The notes beneath the pieces were generated by a model, which saw only the letters and a program-made list of their open reading frames with translations, was not told where the DNA came from and did not search any database. From Bacteroidales bacterium (GTDB lineage Bacteria; Bacteroidota; Bacteroidia; Bacteroidales; UBA932): DNA of 38,491 bases. Where the stretch lies: contig JAFUWX010000044.1 of the NCBI GenBank assembly GCA_017471025.1, positions 1 to 38,491 of the forward strand. The letters run 5' to 3'. The first letter of the stretch is position 1; every line of letters starts with the position of its first letter. Positions 17,521 to 25,487 of this stretch are shown one piece after another. The translations under genes were made by a program, and so were the position numbers.

Positions 17521-18216
17521 ATGAAAAATCTCCGTCATATCCTGCTCCTTCTCAGCCTGCTGGCCTTCGCCGCTCCGCAGGCTCGGGCGCAGCTGGGCCT
17601 GTCCGGCAGTTTTGTCAACGCCCGGCTGACGGATGCGGCCGGCGGTTCCCTGCCCGGCTTCGGCGGGGCGCAGGCGGACCTCACCTACAATTTCGCCTTC
17701 AACCGCTTTCTCGGCTTCAACCTCGGCGTCGGTTACCTGTATCTCTCCCGCAAGGAAGACCCGAAAATCGTCGGCAGCTATGCCGCGGACTGCTATTCCC
17801 GCGAGCAGCATGTCCGCCTCCCGGCCCATTTCACCCTGAATATCCCCGTGTCGCAGAACTTCGGCTTCGTCCTCTTCGCCGGCGGGGTGGCCACCTATGC
17901 CCTGACCGGCCTCAACTCCCTGTCCATCAAATATGAGAACGGGACAACGGGACTGGTCACCTACGATTATTACAGCAGCGTGGAAGCACGCAAAGACATG
18001 ACGGACGCCCAGTACAGCCAGGCCATGGCCAACCTGGACCGTTCCCCGGACCAGGTCCGCTACGACGTGGCGGCGGAGGCCGGCTTCGGCATCCGCATCA
18101 CCCCTGTTTTCATGGTCAGGGGCAGCTACAGCTATGGCTTTATCAACCGCTGCAAAGACAAGAGCAACTTCCTGCGCCGCCGCCAGATCAGCGCCGGCAT
18201 CACCCTGATCTTCTAA
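17521..18216 (+). CDS. Small outer-membrane beta-barrel protein (PorT/OMP_b-brl-like)
   Basis: From the ATG at 17521 the protein is 231 residues. It starts with a signal peptide (residues 1-24, ending 'AAPQARAQ') and continues as alternating amphipathic strands: 'LGLSGSFVNARL', 'FLGFNLGVGYLYLSRK', 'HVRLPAHFTLNIPV', 'NFGFVLFAGGVATYAL', 'YDVAAEAGFGIRITP', 'FMVRGSYSYGFINR', ending 'ISAGITLIF' with a terminal Phe. This fits an 8- to 10-strand barrel of the outer-membrane beta-barrel families common in Bacteroidota. Its function is unknown. Start choice: the frame opens at a GTG at 17491, but the -7 element overlaps that part, and the signal peptide starts at 17521 (or 17515). Its stop overlaps that of the convergent ABC gene by four bases. 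Confidence 0.85.
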   Translation: MKNLRHILLLLSLLAFAAPQARAQLGLSGSFVNARLTDAAGGSLPGFGGAQADLTYNFAFNRFLGFNLGVGYLYLSRKEDPKIVGSYAADCYSREQHVRLPAHFTLNIPVSQNFGFVLFAGGVATYALTGLNSLSIKYENGTTGLVTYDYYSSVEARKDMTDAQYSQAMANLDRSPDQVRYDVAAEAGFGIRITPVFMVRGSYSYGFINRCKDKSNFLRRRQISAGITLIF

Positions 18217-20162
18217 TTCAGGCCGCTGCCCGTATAGAGGGCATAGTATTTCCCTTTCTGCGCCAGCAGTTCGGCGTGCTTGCCGCGCTCGATGATGCGT
18301 CCGTGGTCCAGGACCAGGATGTAGTCGGCATTCTGCACGGTGGACAGGCGGTGGGCGATGATGAAATTCGTCCGGCCCCGCATCAGGCGGTCCATCCCCT
18401 GCTGGATCAGCTTTTCCGTACGCGTATCGATGGAGGACGTGGCTTCGTCCAGGATCAGCACCGGGCAGTCCGATACGGCCGCCCTGGCGATGGCCAGCAA
18501 CTGGCGCTCGCCCTGGCTGAGGTTGCCGCCGTCCGCATCCAGCACCGTATCATAGCCATGGGGAAGACGGCGGATAAAGGCGTCCGCGCAGGCCAGGCGC
18601 GCAGCCTCGCGGCACTGCTCGTCGGTCGCGTCCAGGCGCCCGAAACGGATGTTGTCCAGCACCGTCCCGGAGAATAGATGGGTTTCCTGCAGCACGATAC
18701 CCAGGCTCCTGCGCAGGGAGTCCTTGCGGATATCCCGCACATCGAAACCGTCATAGGTAATGGTGCCGTCGGCGATTTCATAGAAGCGGTTGACCAGGTT
18801 CGTGATGGTGGTCTTGCCCGCGCCCGTGCCGCCGACAAAGGCGATCTTCTGCCCCGGATAGGCCGTCATATCGATATCGAAAAGCACCTGTTTTTCAGGC
18901 ACATAGCCAAAATCGACATGGGCAAGGGACACCTTTCCTTCGAGGGGCACCAGCCGCTCGCCGTCCTGCCAGGCCCATTGTCCGGTCCGCGCCTCGCTGG
19001 GCGCCAGACGGTCCCCGTCGCGGCGGACAGGCACCAGGGTCACCCGGCCCTCGTCGATCTCCGAGGGCTCGTCCAGCAAGGCATAGAGCCGGTCCGCGCC
19101 GGCCGAGGCCATGACGATGCTGTTGATCTCGCCGGAAATCTGCGACACCGGACGGGTGAAATTCTTGTGCAGGGTCAGGAAGGACACGATCGTACCCAGG
19201 GTCAGGGCCGATCCGTCCAGGCCGCACAGCCACCAGCCGCTCCCCCCGCCCAGGGCGATCACGGCCCCCACGATGGCCAGGAATACATAGCCGAAATTAG
19301 CGATATTGCTGTTGATCGGCATGATGACGTTGCCGATCTTGTTGGCGTTGAAGACGCTGCTGCGCAGGGCCTCGTTGAGCGTGCCGAACTCCCGGAGCGC
19401 CTGGGGCTCATGGCAATGGACCTTGACCACTTTCTGCCCCGTCACCATCTCCTCGATGAAGCCGTTCATCCGGCCGAGATTCCGCTGGCGGTCCTCGAAA
19501 TATTTCTTGGAGCGCTTCCCCAGGGCGGTCGTCACCCGGAAAATCAGCAGGGTGAACAGGAGCGACACCCCCGTGAGCGGCAGGCTCAGCACCAGCATGC
19601 TGACCAGGGTTGCGATGATGGTGACCAGGGACTGGAGGAGCCGCGGCAGGCTGTTGCCGACCACCTGGCGGAGCGAATCGATATCGTTGGTATAGACCGA
19701 CATGATGTCCCCGTGCGCATGGCTGTCGAAATAGCGCAGCGGGAGGCTTTCCATGTGGCGGAAGGCTTCGCTCCGGAGGGCCTTCATCGTCCCCTGCCCG
19801 ATAAAGATCATGAGCAGCGAATAGGTATAATCCGCCACGATGCCCACCAGGATGACGGCGCCCAGTTTCAGCAGCGCCACGGCCAGGGGATGATAGTCCG
19901 GGCCGATGCCCACCCCGGCGAAGAGGCCCTGCGGCGCCTGGAGCATCGGGGTGATGTAGTCGTCGATGAGGCTGCGGGAAAACAGCGACGAAGCCAGCGA
20001 CGTGAGGGCGGAGACGATGATGCAGAGCGCCACCACCGCCAGCGCGCCCTTGTGGGCCTTGAACATGCCGGCCAGCAGGCGCCAGACACTGGCGCTGTTT
20101 TTCAGATCTTTGAGGGTGGCGCCGCCTCGCGGCCCGTTCCCCTTTCCATGGAATCCTGCCAT
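18213..20162 (-). CDS. ABC exporter half-transporter, subunit with catalytic Glu and altered signature loop
   Basis: A 649-residue fused membrane-plus-ATPase protein of the multidrug/lipid exporter type. Six membrane helices span about residues 30-320. The ATPase domain has Walker A 'GGTGAGKT' (444-451), signature 'LSQGE' instead of LSGGQ, Walker B 'VLILDEATS' with the catalytic Glu, and an H-loop His in 'IIAHRLSTV'. A linker of about 40 residues rich in Arg, Asp and Trp precedes the ATPase domain. It pairs with the gene just upstream as a heterodimer. ATG at 20162 is preferred: AGGAG lies five bases upstream, within the end of the partner gene. A GTG at 20168 overlapping the partner's stop is an alternative. 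Substrate unknown. Confidence 0.93.
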   Translation of the reverse strand: MAGFHGKGNGPRGGATLKDLKNSASVWRLLAGMFKAHKGALAVVALCIIVSALTSLASSLFSRSLIDDYITPMLQAPQGLFAGVGIGPDYHPLAVALLKLGAVILVGIVADYTYSLLMIFIGQGTMKALRSEAFRHMESLPLRYFDSHAHGDIMSVYTNDIDSLRQVVGNSLPRLLQSLVTIIATLVSMLVLSLPLTGVSLLFTLLIFRVTTALGKRSKKYFEDRQRNLGRMNGFIEEMVTGQKVVKVHCHEPQALREFGTLNEALRSSVFNANKIGNVIMPINSNIANFGYVFLAIVGAVIALGGGSGWWLCGLDGSALTLGTIVSFLTLHKNFTRPVSQISGEINSIVMASAGADRLYALLDEPSEIDEGRVTLVPVRRDGDRLAPSEARTGQWAWQDGERLVPLEGKVSLAHVDFGYVPEKQVLFDIDMTAYPGQKIAFVGGTGAGKTTITNLVNRFYEIADGTITYDGFDVRDIRKDSLRRSLGIVLQETHLFSGTVLDNIRFGRLDATDEQCREAARLACADAFIRRLPHGYDTVLDADGGNLSQGERQLLAIARAAVSDCPVLILDEATSSIDTRTEKLIQQGMDRLMRGRTNFIIAHRLSTVQNADYILVLDHGRIIERGKHAELLAQKGKYYALYTGSGLN

Positions 20163-20164
20163 AG

Positions 20165-21910
20165 TCACTCCTGCTTGCCGTCGAAATCCGCCTGTCCGCC
20201 GCCGGACTGCATTTCGTTGATTTCTCTGTATATATCGTTGGTTTTCAAAAGGTTGTCATGCGTATCGAAGCCGATCACCCGGCCGTCGTCCATGACGATG
20301 ATCCGGTCGGCCTCCCGCACCGAAAGGATACGCTGCGAGATGATCAGCTTGGTCACGCCGGGAATCCGGCTGGCAAAGGTCTCGCGGATGCGGGCATCCG
20401 TGGCCGTATCGACGGCGGAGGTGGCGTCATCCAGGATGAGCACCTTCGGATGACGGAGCAAGGCCCTCGCGATGCACAGGCGCTGCCGCTGGCCGCCGGA
20501 GACATTCGTACCGCCCTGCTCGATGCGGGTGTCATAGCCCTGGGGCATCTCGCGGATGAACTCATCGGCGCAGGCCTGCCGGCAAGCCTGCTCGCATTCC
20601 TCCCGGGTGGCGTCTTCCCGCCCCCAGCGGAGGTTGTCCAGCACCGTCCCGGAGAACAGCACCGACTGCTGGAGCACCATCGCCACGGCACCGCGCAGGG
20701 CGTCCAGGTCGTATTCCCGCACATCCCTGCCCCCGACGCAGACCTTCCCCTCGCTGACATCGTACAGGCGGCAGACCAGCTGCACCAACGAGGACTTTCC
20801 GCTGCCCGTACCGCCGATGATGCCGATCGTCTCTCCGGGCTTGATATCCAGGCAGATATCCTCCAGGGCATAGTCACCGCCGGCCTTGTAGGAAAAATAG
20901 ACATGCTGGAAGGAGATGCCCCCGTGGGGGATCTCCAGGACAGGGTCGGCCGGATTGGACATATCGGGCTCCTCATTGATTACCTGGGCGATGCGCACGC
21001 CGCTGGCGGCGCTCTGGGTCAGCTGGACGAAGATCATCGACAGCATCATCAGGGAGGTCAGGATGGTCATCACATAGCTCAGCAGCGAGGTCAGCTGCCC
21101 CGTCGTCAGGGAACCGTCCACGATAAAGTGGGCGCCCCACCAGCTCAGGGCGATGATGCAGCCGTTCACCACCAGGCTCATCACCGGATGGTTCAGCGCC
21201 ATCAGGCTTTCCGCCCGGACATTCAGCCGGTACAGGGCCAGCACCGCCTTGTCGAACAGGCTTGACTGCTGATTTTCACGCACATAGGCCTTGACGGCAC
21301 GGATGGCGGAGACATTCTCCTGGACGACGCCGTTGACGAGGTCATATTGGCGGAAAATCTGCTGGAACAGTTTCGCCGCCCGGACGATCAGCACGGTCAG
21401 GAAGAGGGTCAGCACCACCATGGCGATGAGGAAGACGACGCTGAGCCTGGGATGGATGAAAAAGCACATCACCAGGGCGGACACCATATTGAGCGGCGCC
21501 CGGAAAGAGGTTCGCAGCAGCATCTGGAAGGCATTCTGGATATTGCTCACGTCCGTCGTCATCCGGGTCACCAGGCCTGCCGTACTGTATTTGTCGATAT
21601 CCGAAAAGGAGAAGCGCTGGATGTTGGCATACATCGCCGTGCGCAGGTTCGCGGCCAGCCCCGTACTGGAATAGGCGGCGAAGCCCCCGGCCAGGATGCC
21701 CAGCAGCAGGCTCAGCAGGGCAAGGCCGATCATCACCGCCCCATAGCGCCAGACATTGCCGATATCCCCGGCGCCGAGGCCTTTGTCGATAATCAAAGCG
21801 GTCACATAGGGAATCAGGATGCCCATGACCACCTCCAGGGTCGTCCACAGCGGGGTCAATAGCGCCGGCACCTTGTACTGACGCACCTCCCGCAAGAGGG
21901 TTTTAAACAT
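20165..21910 (-). CDS. ABC exporter half-transporter, subunit with degenerate ATP site
   Basis: A 581-residue half-transporter from the ATG at 21910. The longer frame to 22189 runs through the promoter region and into the divergent gene, and was rejected. Six membrane helices lie in residues about 15-300. The ATPase domain has Walker A 'GGTGSGKS' (366-373), canonical signature 'VSGGQRQRLCIARALL', but Walker B 'VLILDDATS' with Asp in place of the catalytic Glu, and 'IISQRILSV' with Gln in place of the H-loop His. These changes mark the non-hydrolysing site in heterodimeric exporters such as TM287/288, BmrCD or TmrAB. It is transcribed first and translationally linked to the partner. Drug, lipid or peptide export is possible; the substrate cannot be read from sequence. 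Confidence 0.93.
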   Translation of the reverse strand: MFKTLLREVRQYKVPALLTPLWTTLEVVMGILIPYVTALIIDKGLGAGDIGNVWRYGAVMIGLALLSLLLGILAGGFAAYSSTGLAANLRTAMYANIQRFSFSDIDKYSTAGLVTRMTTDVSNIQNAFQMLLRTSFRAPLNMVSALVMCFFIHPRLSVVFLIAMVVLTLFLTVLIVRAAKLFQQIFRQYDLVNGVVQENVSAIRAVKAYVRENQQSSLFDKAVLALYRLNVRAESLMALNHPVMSLVVNGCIIALSWWGAHFIVDGSLTTGQLTSLLSYVMTILTSLMMLSMIFVQLTQSAASGVRIAQVINEEPDMSNPADPVLEIPHGGISFQHVYFSYKAGGDYALEDICLDIKPGETIGIIGGTGSGKSSLVQLVCRLYDVSEGKVCVGGRDVREYDLDALRGAVAMVLQQSVLFSGTVLDNLRWGREDATREECEQACRQACADEFIREMPQGYDTRIEQGGTNVSGGQRQRLCIARALLRHPKVLILDDATSAVDTATDARIRETFASRIPGVTKLIISQRILSVREADRIIVMDDGRVIGFDTHDNLLKTNDIYREINEMQSGGGQADFDGKQE

Positions 21911-21937
21911 GATTGCAGTCGTTTTATACTTCGCTTG

Positions 21938-21945
21938 CAAAAATA
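21938..21945 (-). promoter_or_regulatory. Predicted -7 element of the ABC exporter operon (TATTTTTG)
   Basis: On the - strand this reads TATTTTTG, 28 bases before the ATG at 21910. It sits back to back with the promoter of the divergent flavoprotein gene. Confidence 0.55.
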
Positions 21946-21988
21946 CCGATTTTTGGGCAAATAACCTTACGGAAAGTAAAATAAATAC

Positions 21989-21996
21989 TATCTTTG
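21989..21996 (+). promoter_or_regulatory. Predicted -7 element of the flavoprotein-queD-queE operon (TATCTTTG)
   Basis: TATCTTTG lies 30 bases before the ATG at 22026, in an A+T-rich stretch that stands out from the G+C-rich coding DNA. The predicted leader is about 25 bases. Confidence 0.7.
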
Positions 21997-22025
21997 CAGA
22001 TATATTATTTGTTGATATCCATATC

Positions 22026-23234
22026 ATGAACCCTGAAGCCCAACGCTGTCTGCTCTGCAAGAATGCCCGGTGCGCGGCCGCATGTCCGGTACACACCGAC
22101 ATCCCCGCGGCCATGAAACTGTATCGGGAAGACCGGCTGGATGAAGCGGCCCGCCTGCTGTTCGACAACAATCCCCTGACCGGCATCACCTGTCAGGTCT
22201 GCGACTGGAACCGCCTGTGTTTCGGCCACTGTGTCCTGAACGCCAAGAAGGTCCCCGTACACTGGTATGACATCGAGCAGGAAATCTCCGTTCCCTACCT
22301 GGAGACCGCCACGGTGCAGCCCGGACCGGCCAGCGGAAAGACCGTCACCATCCTGGGCGCAGGTCCCGCCGGCATCGCCGCCGCCATTTTCCTGCGCAAA
22401 GCCGGCCATGGCGTACGCCTGTACGACGAGCATCCGCATGTGGGCGGGGTCCTTCGCTATGGCATCCCCGATTTCCGGCTCGACAAACGCCATGTCGATC
22501 ACCTGGAGCGCATCCTGCTGCGCTCCGGCGTGGAATTCCGGGGCGGACGGAAAGTCACGGCCGCAGCGCTTCGCGGCACGGCTGACGCCCTGCTGATTGC
22601 CGGCGGCGCCACCCAGGCCCGCAAGATGCGCATTCCGGGCGAAGAACTGCCCTGCGTGCTTTCTGCACTGGAATATCTCGAAGCCCCCGAAAAATATCCG
22701 CTCCGCGGACGCGTGCTCGTCGTAGGCGGAGGCAACGTGGCCATGGACGCCTGCCGTACGGCCAAGCGCCAGGGTTGTGAGGTGACCGTCTATTACCGCA
22801 AGACCATCGCCAACATGCCGGCGAATACCCTGGAAATCGCGCAGGCGCAGTCCGAAGGAATCCCCTTCGAGGTGCTGCAGGTACCGGTCGGCGTCGAGCT
22901 GCGGGACGGACAGCCCGTCGCCATCGTGCGCAACTGCGAAAACTTCACCCGGGAGGACGGCTCGCTGGCCACCCGGATCCTCGACGGGACGGACCACGAG
23001 GTCCCCTTCGACACCCTGATCGTCGCCGTCAGCGAAAAAGTGGATTACCGCCTCTTCGGCGAAGCCATGCCGGACCTTGACCCGGACGGCTGGGTCGCCG
23101 TGGACCCGCAGGGACAGACCTCCTGGCCCGGCGTATTCCTCGCCGGCGACTTCCGGCTCGGACCCAAGACGGTCGTCCAGGCCGTCGAGAGCGCAAAAAC
23201 GGCCGTCCAGGGCATCCTGGACTATCTGGGCTGA
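22026..23234 (+). CDS. GltD-like NAD(P)H-dependent Fe-S flavoprotein oxidoreductase
   Basis: A 402-residue protein of the glutamate synthase small-subunit family. The N-terminal domain has two cysteine sets for [4Fe-4S] clusters: Cys8/11/16/20 (CX2CX4CX3C) and Cys56/59/65/69 (CX2CX5CX3C). Next come an FAD-binding motif 'GAGPAGIAAA' (111-120), a conserved 'GGVLRYGIPDFRL', and an NAD(P)H-binding 'VVGGGNVAMDACR' near 232-244. The end has 'PGVFLAGDFRLGPKTVVQAV', the second FAD site. Such proteins pass electrons from NAD(P)H to a partner; members include GltD, NfnB and PreT. No GltB or other partner is encoded here, so the specific reaction is open. Start: the upstream extension runs through the promoter, so ATG 22026 is used. 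queD follows after 26 bases. Confidence 0.9.
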   Translation: MNPEAQRCLLCKNARCAAACPVHTDIPAAMKLYREDRLDEAARLLFDNNPLTGITCQVCDWNRLCFGHCVLNAKKVPVHWYDIEQEISVPYLETATVQPGPASGKTVTILGAGPAGIAAAIFLRKAGHGVRLYDEHPHVGGVLRYGIPDFRLDKRHVDHLERILLRSGVEFRGGRKVTAAALRGTADALLIAGGATQARKMRIPGEELPCVLSALEYLEAPEKYPLRGRVLVVGGGNVAMDACRTAKRQGCEVTVYYRKTIANMPANTLEIAQAQSEGIPFEVLQVPVGVELRDGQPVAIVRNCENFTREDGSLATRILDGTDHEVPFDTLIVAVSEKVDYRLFGEAMPDLDPDGWVAVDPQGQTSWPGVFLAGDFRLGPKTVVQAVESAKTAVQGILDYLG

Positions 23235-23260
23235 CAGCCCTCATATCAAACGACAGAACC

Positions 23261-23593
23261 ATGTACTACGTCAGCAAACGGTTGGAAATCTCCTCCGCCC
23301 ACAGTCTTTCGCTCAGCTACGAGAGCAAATGTGAAGCCCTGCACGGCCACAACTGGATCGTCATCGTCCACTGCAAGTCCGCCACCCTCAACGCGGACGG
23401 GATGGTCACCGATTTCACCACCATCAAACGGGAAATTGCCGGCCGGCTGGACCACCGGAACCTCAACGAAGTGTTCGATTTCAACCCGACGGCCGAGAAC
23501 ATCGCCCGCTGGATCTGCGACCAGGTAGAACATTGCTACAAGGTGGAAATCTGGGAATCCGAGAACAACAAAGCCATCTATGAACGGGATTAA
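23261..23593 (+). CDS. queD: 6-carboxy-5,6,7,8-tetrahydropterin synthase
   Basis: A 110-residue enzyme that converts dihydroneopterin triphosphate to 6-carboxytetrahydropterin in the 7-deazaguanine (queuosine) pathway. The QueD pattern is present: His14 in 'SSAHSL', Cys24 with His28 and His30 in 'CEALHGH' (CX3HGH: catalytic Cys and two zinc ligands), Asp63-His64 in 'LDHRNLN', 'PTAENIA', and Glu99 in 'EIWES'. The CX3HGH motif separates QueD from eukaryotic-type PTPS. It sits between the flavoprotein gene and queE and overlaps queE by 14 bases, so the two pathway enzymes are probably made together. queC and queF are not in this window. Confidence 0.95.
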   Translation: MYYVSKRLEISSAHSLSLSYESKCEALHGHNWIVIVHCKSATLNADGMVTDFTTIKREIAGRLDHRNLNEVFDFNPTAENIARWICDQVEHCYKVEIWESENNKAIYERD

Positions 23594-24179
23594 TCCGGAA
23601 GGGGACCAGCGGAAGCGTTACGCCGTCAACGAGATTTTCTATTCCCTGCAGGGCGAAGGCTGCTGGGCGGGCACGCCGATGGTCTTCGTCCGTTTCAGCG
23701 GATGCAACCTCTGCTGTCCTTTCTGCGATACCGATTTCGCCTCGGGCACCCGGATGAGCCTGGAGGAAATCCTGGAGGCGGTCAGCGACGCCCGGCCCGA
23801 CGTGCGGCGCATCTGCGTGACCGGGGGCGAGCCCAGCCTGCAGCTCGACGACGCCTTCGTCACGGGCTTCCATGCGGCCGGATACCGTCTCCATGTCGAA
23901 ACGAACGGGACCCACCCCCTGCCGGAAGGCATAGACTGGATCACCTGCAGTCCGAAAAGCGATTTCGTGGACAATGCCGCGCTCGCCCTGACCCGGGCCG
24001 ACGAGCTGAAAGTCGTCTATACCGGGCAGAACGTCACCCGTTGGCTGGATTTCCCGGCCACGCAGCACCTGCTCCAGCCCTGTTCCGGCCTCAACACGGA
24101 AGAGACCGCCGCCTACGTTTGCCGGGACCCCCGCTGGCGCCTCAGCCTGCAGATCCACAAGACCCTGGGTATCCGATAA
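23580..24179 (+). CDS. queE: 7-carboxy-7-deazaguanine synthase (radical SAM)
   Basis: A 199-residue radical SAM enzyme acting directly after QueD. The cluster motif is CX3CX2C at Cys42, Cys46 and Cys49 ('GCNLCCPFCDTDF'), which QueE uses with S-adenosylmethionine and Mg2+ for ring contraction. Other family features are 'IFYSLQGEG' at 19-27 (substrate region), 'ICVTGGEPSLQ' (SAM-binding GGE), 'VETNGT' and 'ITCSPKS'. The final 'LSLQIHKTLGIR' is the usual QueE end. The ATG at 23580 lies inside the end of queD (14-base overlap). Confidence 0.95.
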   Translation: MNGINPEGDQRKRYAVNEIFYSLQGEGCWAGTPMVFVRFSGCNLCCPFCDTDFASGTRMSLEEILEAVSDARPDVRRICVTGGEPSLQLDDAFVTGFHAAGYRLHVETNGTHPLPEGIDWITCSPKSDFVDNAALALTRADELKVVYTGQNVTRWLDFPATQHLLQPCSGLNTEETAAYVCRDPRWRLSLQIHKTLGIR

Positions 24180-24224
24180 TCCGGTTTTCCGCCCACCCGG
24201 AACACATATTCCACGAAAAATATG

Positions 24225-24232
24225 TATCTTTA
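24225..24232 (+). promoter_or_regulatory. Weak -7-like element before the aminotransferase gene (TATCTTTA)
   Basis: TATCTTTA differs from TAnnTTTG only in the last base and lies 38 bases before ATG 24270. The right arm of a 7-base inverted repeat, ACATATT/AATATGT (24204-24210, 24219-24225), abuts it and could be a protein-binding site. Confidence 0.4.
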
Positions 24233-24269
24233 CAAATTGTAAGGAATGGAGAAGAAATAAGAATACAGT

Positions 24270-25487
24270 ATGCCGACCATCTCGAACCGCGGCTCCAGAA
24301 TGCCGTCCTCCCCGATCCGGAAACTTGCCCCCCTGGCGGTCGCCGCCAAGGAAAAGGGCGTCAAGATCTATCATCTGAACATCGGACAGCCTGACCTGCC
24401 CACGCCCCAGCAAGCCCTGGACCGGATCAAGGCCCTGGACCGGACCACCCTGGAATATAGCCCCAGCCAAGGCTTCAAATCCCTGCGCGAAAGACTGGCC
24501 GGCTACTACGACCGTTTCGGCATCCACCTCTCCCCGGACGAAATCATCGTGACGACAGGCGGCTCCGAAGCCGTGCTCTTCGCCTTCATGGCCTGCCTCA
24601 ACCCGGGCGACCAGATCATCGTTCCGGAACCGGCTTATGCCAACTACATGGCCTTCGCCGTCTCCGCGGGCGCCGTCATCAAAACGGTCACCTCCCGCAT
24701 CGAAAACGGCTTCGCCCTGCCCTCGGTCGAAGAAATCGAAGCCCAGATCACGGACCGCACCAAAGGCATCCTGATCTGCAACCCCAACAACCCGACCGGC
24801 TACCTCTATACCCCCCAGGAAATGGAAGACATCCGGCGGATCGTGCTCAAACACGACCTATTCCTGTTCTCCGACGAAGTGTACCGGGAATTCGATTTCA
24901 GCGACCGGCCCTATGTCTCCGCCATGCACCTGAAAAAACTGGAAAAGCATGTCGTCCTGATCGATTCCGTGTCCAAACGATACTCCGAATGCGGCATCCG
25001 CATCGGCGCCATCGTCACCCGCAACCGCGAGCTCCGCGACATCATCATGAAATTCTGCCAGGCCCGGCTGAGTCCGCCGCTGCTGGGGCAGATCGTCGCC
25101 GAAGCCTCCATCGACGGGACAGAAACCTATACCCAACAGGTTTTCGAAGAATACAAGAGCCGCCGCGACTTCTTCATGCAGGAGCTGAACGCCATCCCGG
25201 GGGTATTCTCCCCCATTCCGCAAGGCGCCTTCTATACCGTCGCGTCGCTGCCGGTGGAAGATGCCGAAGATTTCTGCCGCTGGTGCCTGACGGACTTCGT
25301 ATATCGGGACGCCGACACGCCGCAGGGCTGCACCGGAGAGACCGTGATGATGGCCCCCGCCGCCGGATTCTACTCGACGCCGGGTATGGGGCAGAACCAG
25401 GTCCGCCTCGCCTATGTCCTGTGCAAGGAAGATTTAGGAAGGGCCCTCCTGATTCTCAGAAGAGCCCTGGAAGTCTATCGGGGTTGA
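24270..25487 (+). CDS. PLP-dependent class I/II aminotransferase (aspartate aminotransferase-like)
   Basis: A 405-residue fold-type I enzyme that moves an amino group between an amino acid and a 2-oxo acid. Visible residues are 'NIGQPDLPTP' (substrate-side loop, 37-46), 'TTGGSEAV' (PLP phosphate, 95-102), Asn174 in 'NPNNPTG', Asp202 and Tyr205 in 'SDEVYREF', Lys236 in 'DSVSKRYSECGIRIG' (Schiff-base lysine), and a C-terminal 'QVRLAYVL' with the carboxylate-binding Arg. Length and motifs fit the aspartate/methionine aminotransferase group, but substrate preference cannot be assigned. An internal Met11 is an alternative start. Its end overlaps the convergent lipoprotein gene by 13 bases. Confidence 0.92.
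   Translation: MPTISNRGSRMPSSPIRKLAPLAVAAKEKGVKIYHLNIGQPDLPTPQQALDRIKALDRTTLEYSPSQGFKSLRERLAGYYDRFGIHLSPDEIIVTTGGSEAVLFAFMACLNPGDQIIVPEPAYANYMAFAVSAGAVIKTVTSRIENGFALPSVEEIEAQITDRTKGILICNPNNPTGYLYTPQEMEDIRRIVLKHDLFLFSDEVYREFDFSDRPYVSAMHLKKLEKHVVLIDSVSKRYSECGIRIGAIVTRNRELRDIIMKFCQARLSPPLLGQIVAEASIDGTETYTQQVFEEYKSRRDFFMQELNAIPGVFSPIPQGAFYTVASLPVEDAEDFCRWCLTDFVYRDADTPQGCTGETVMMAPAAGFYSTPGMGQNQVRLAYVLCKEDLGRALLILRRALEVYRG

Noticed and set aside
17464..17829. 121-codon - strand ORF over the barrel gene start
   Set aside because: It overlaps the barrel gene and its promoter on the other strand and shows no signal or motif.
20165..22189. 674-residue version of the first ABC subunit
   Set aside because: The additional 93 residues would be translated from the promoter region and the divergent flavoprotein gene; the exporter homology begins near ATG 21910.
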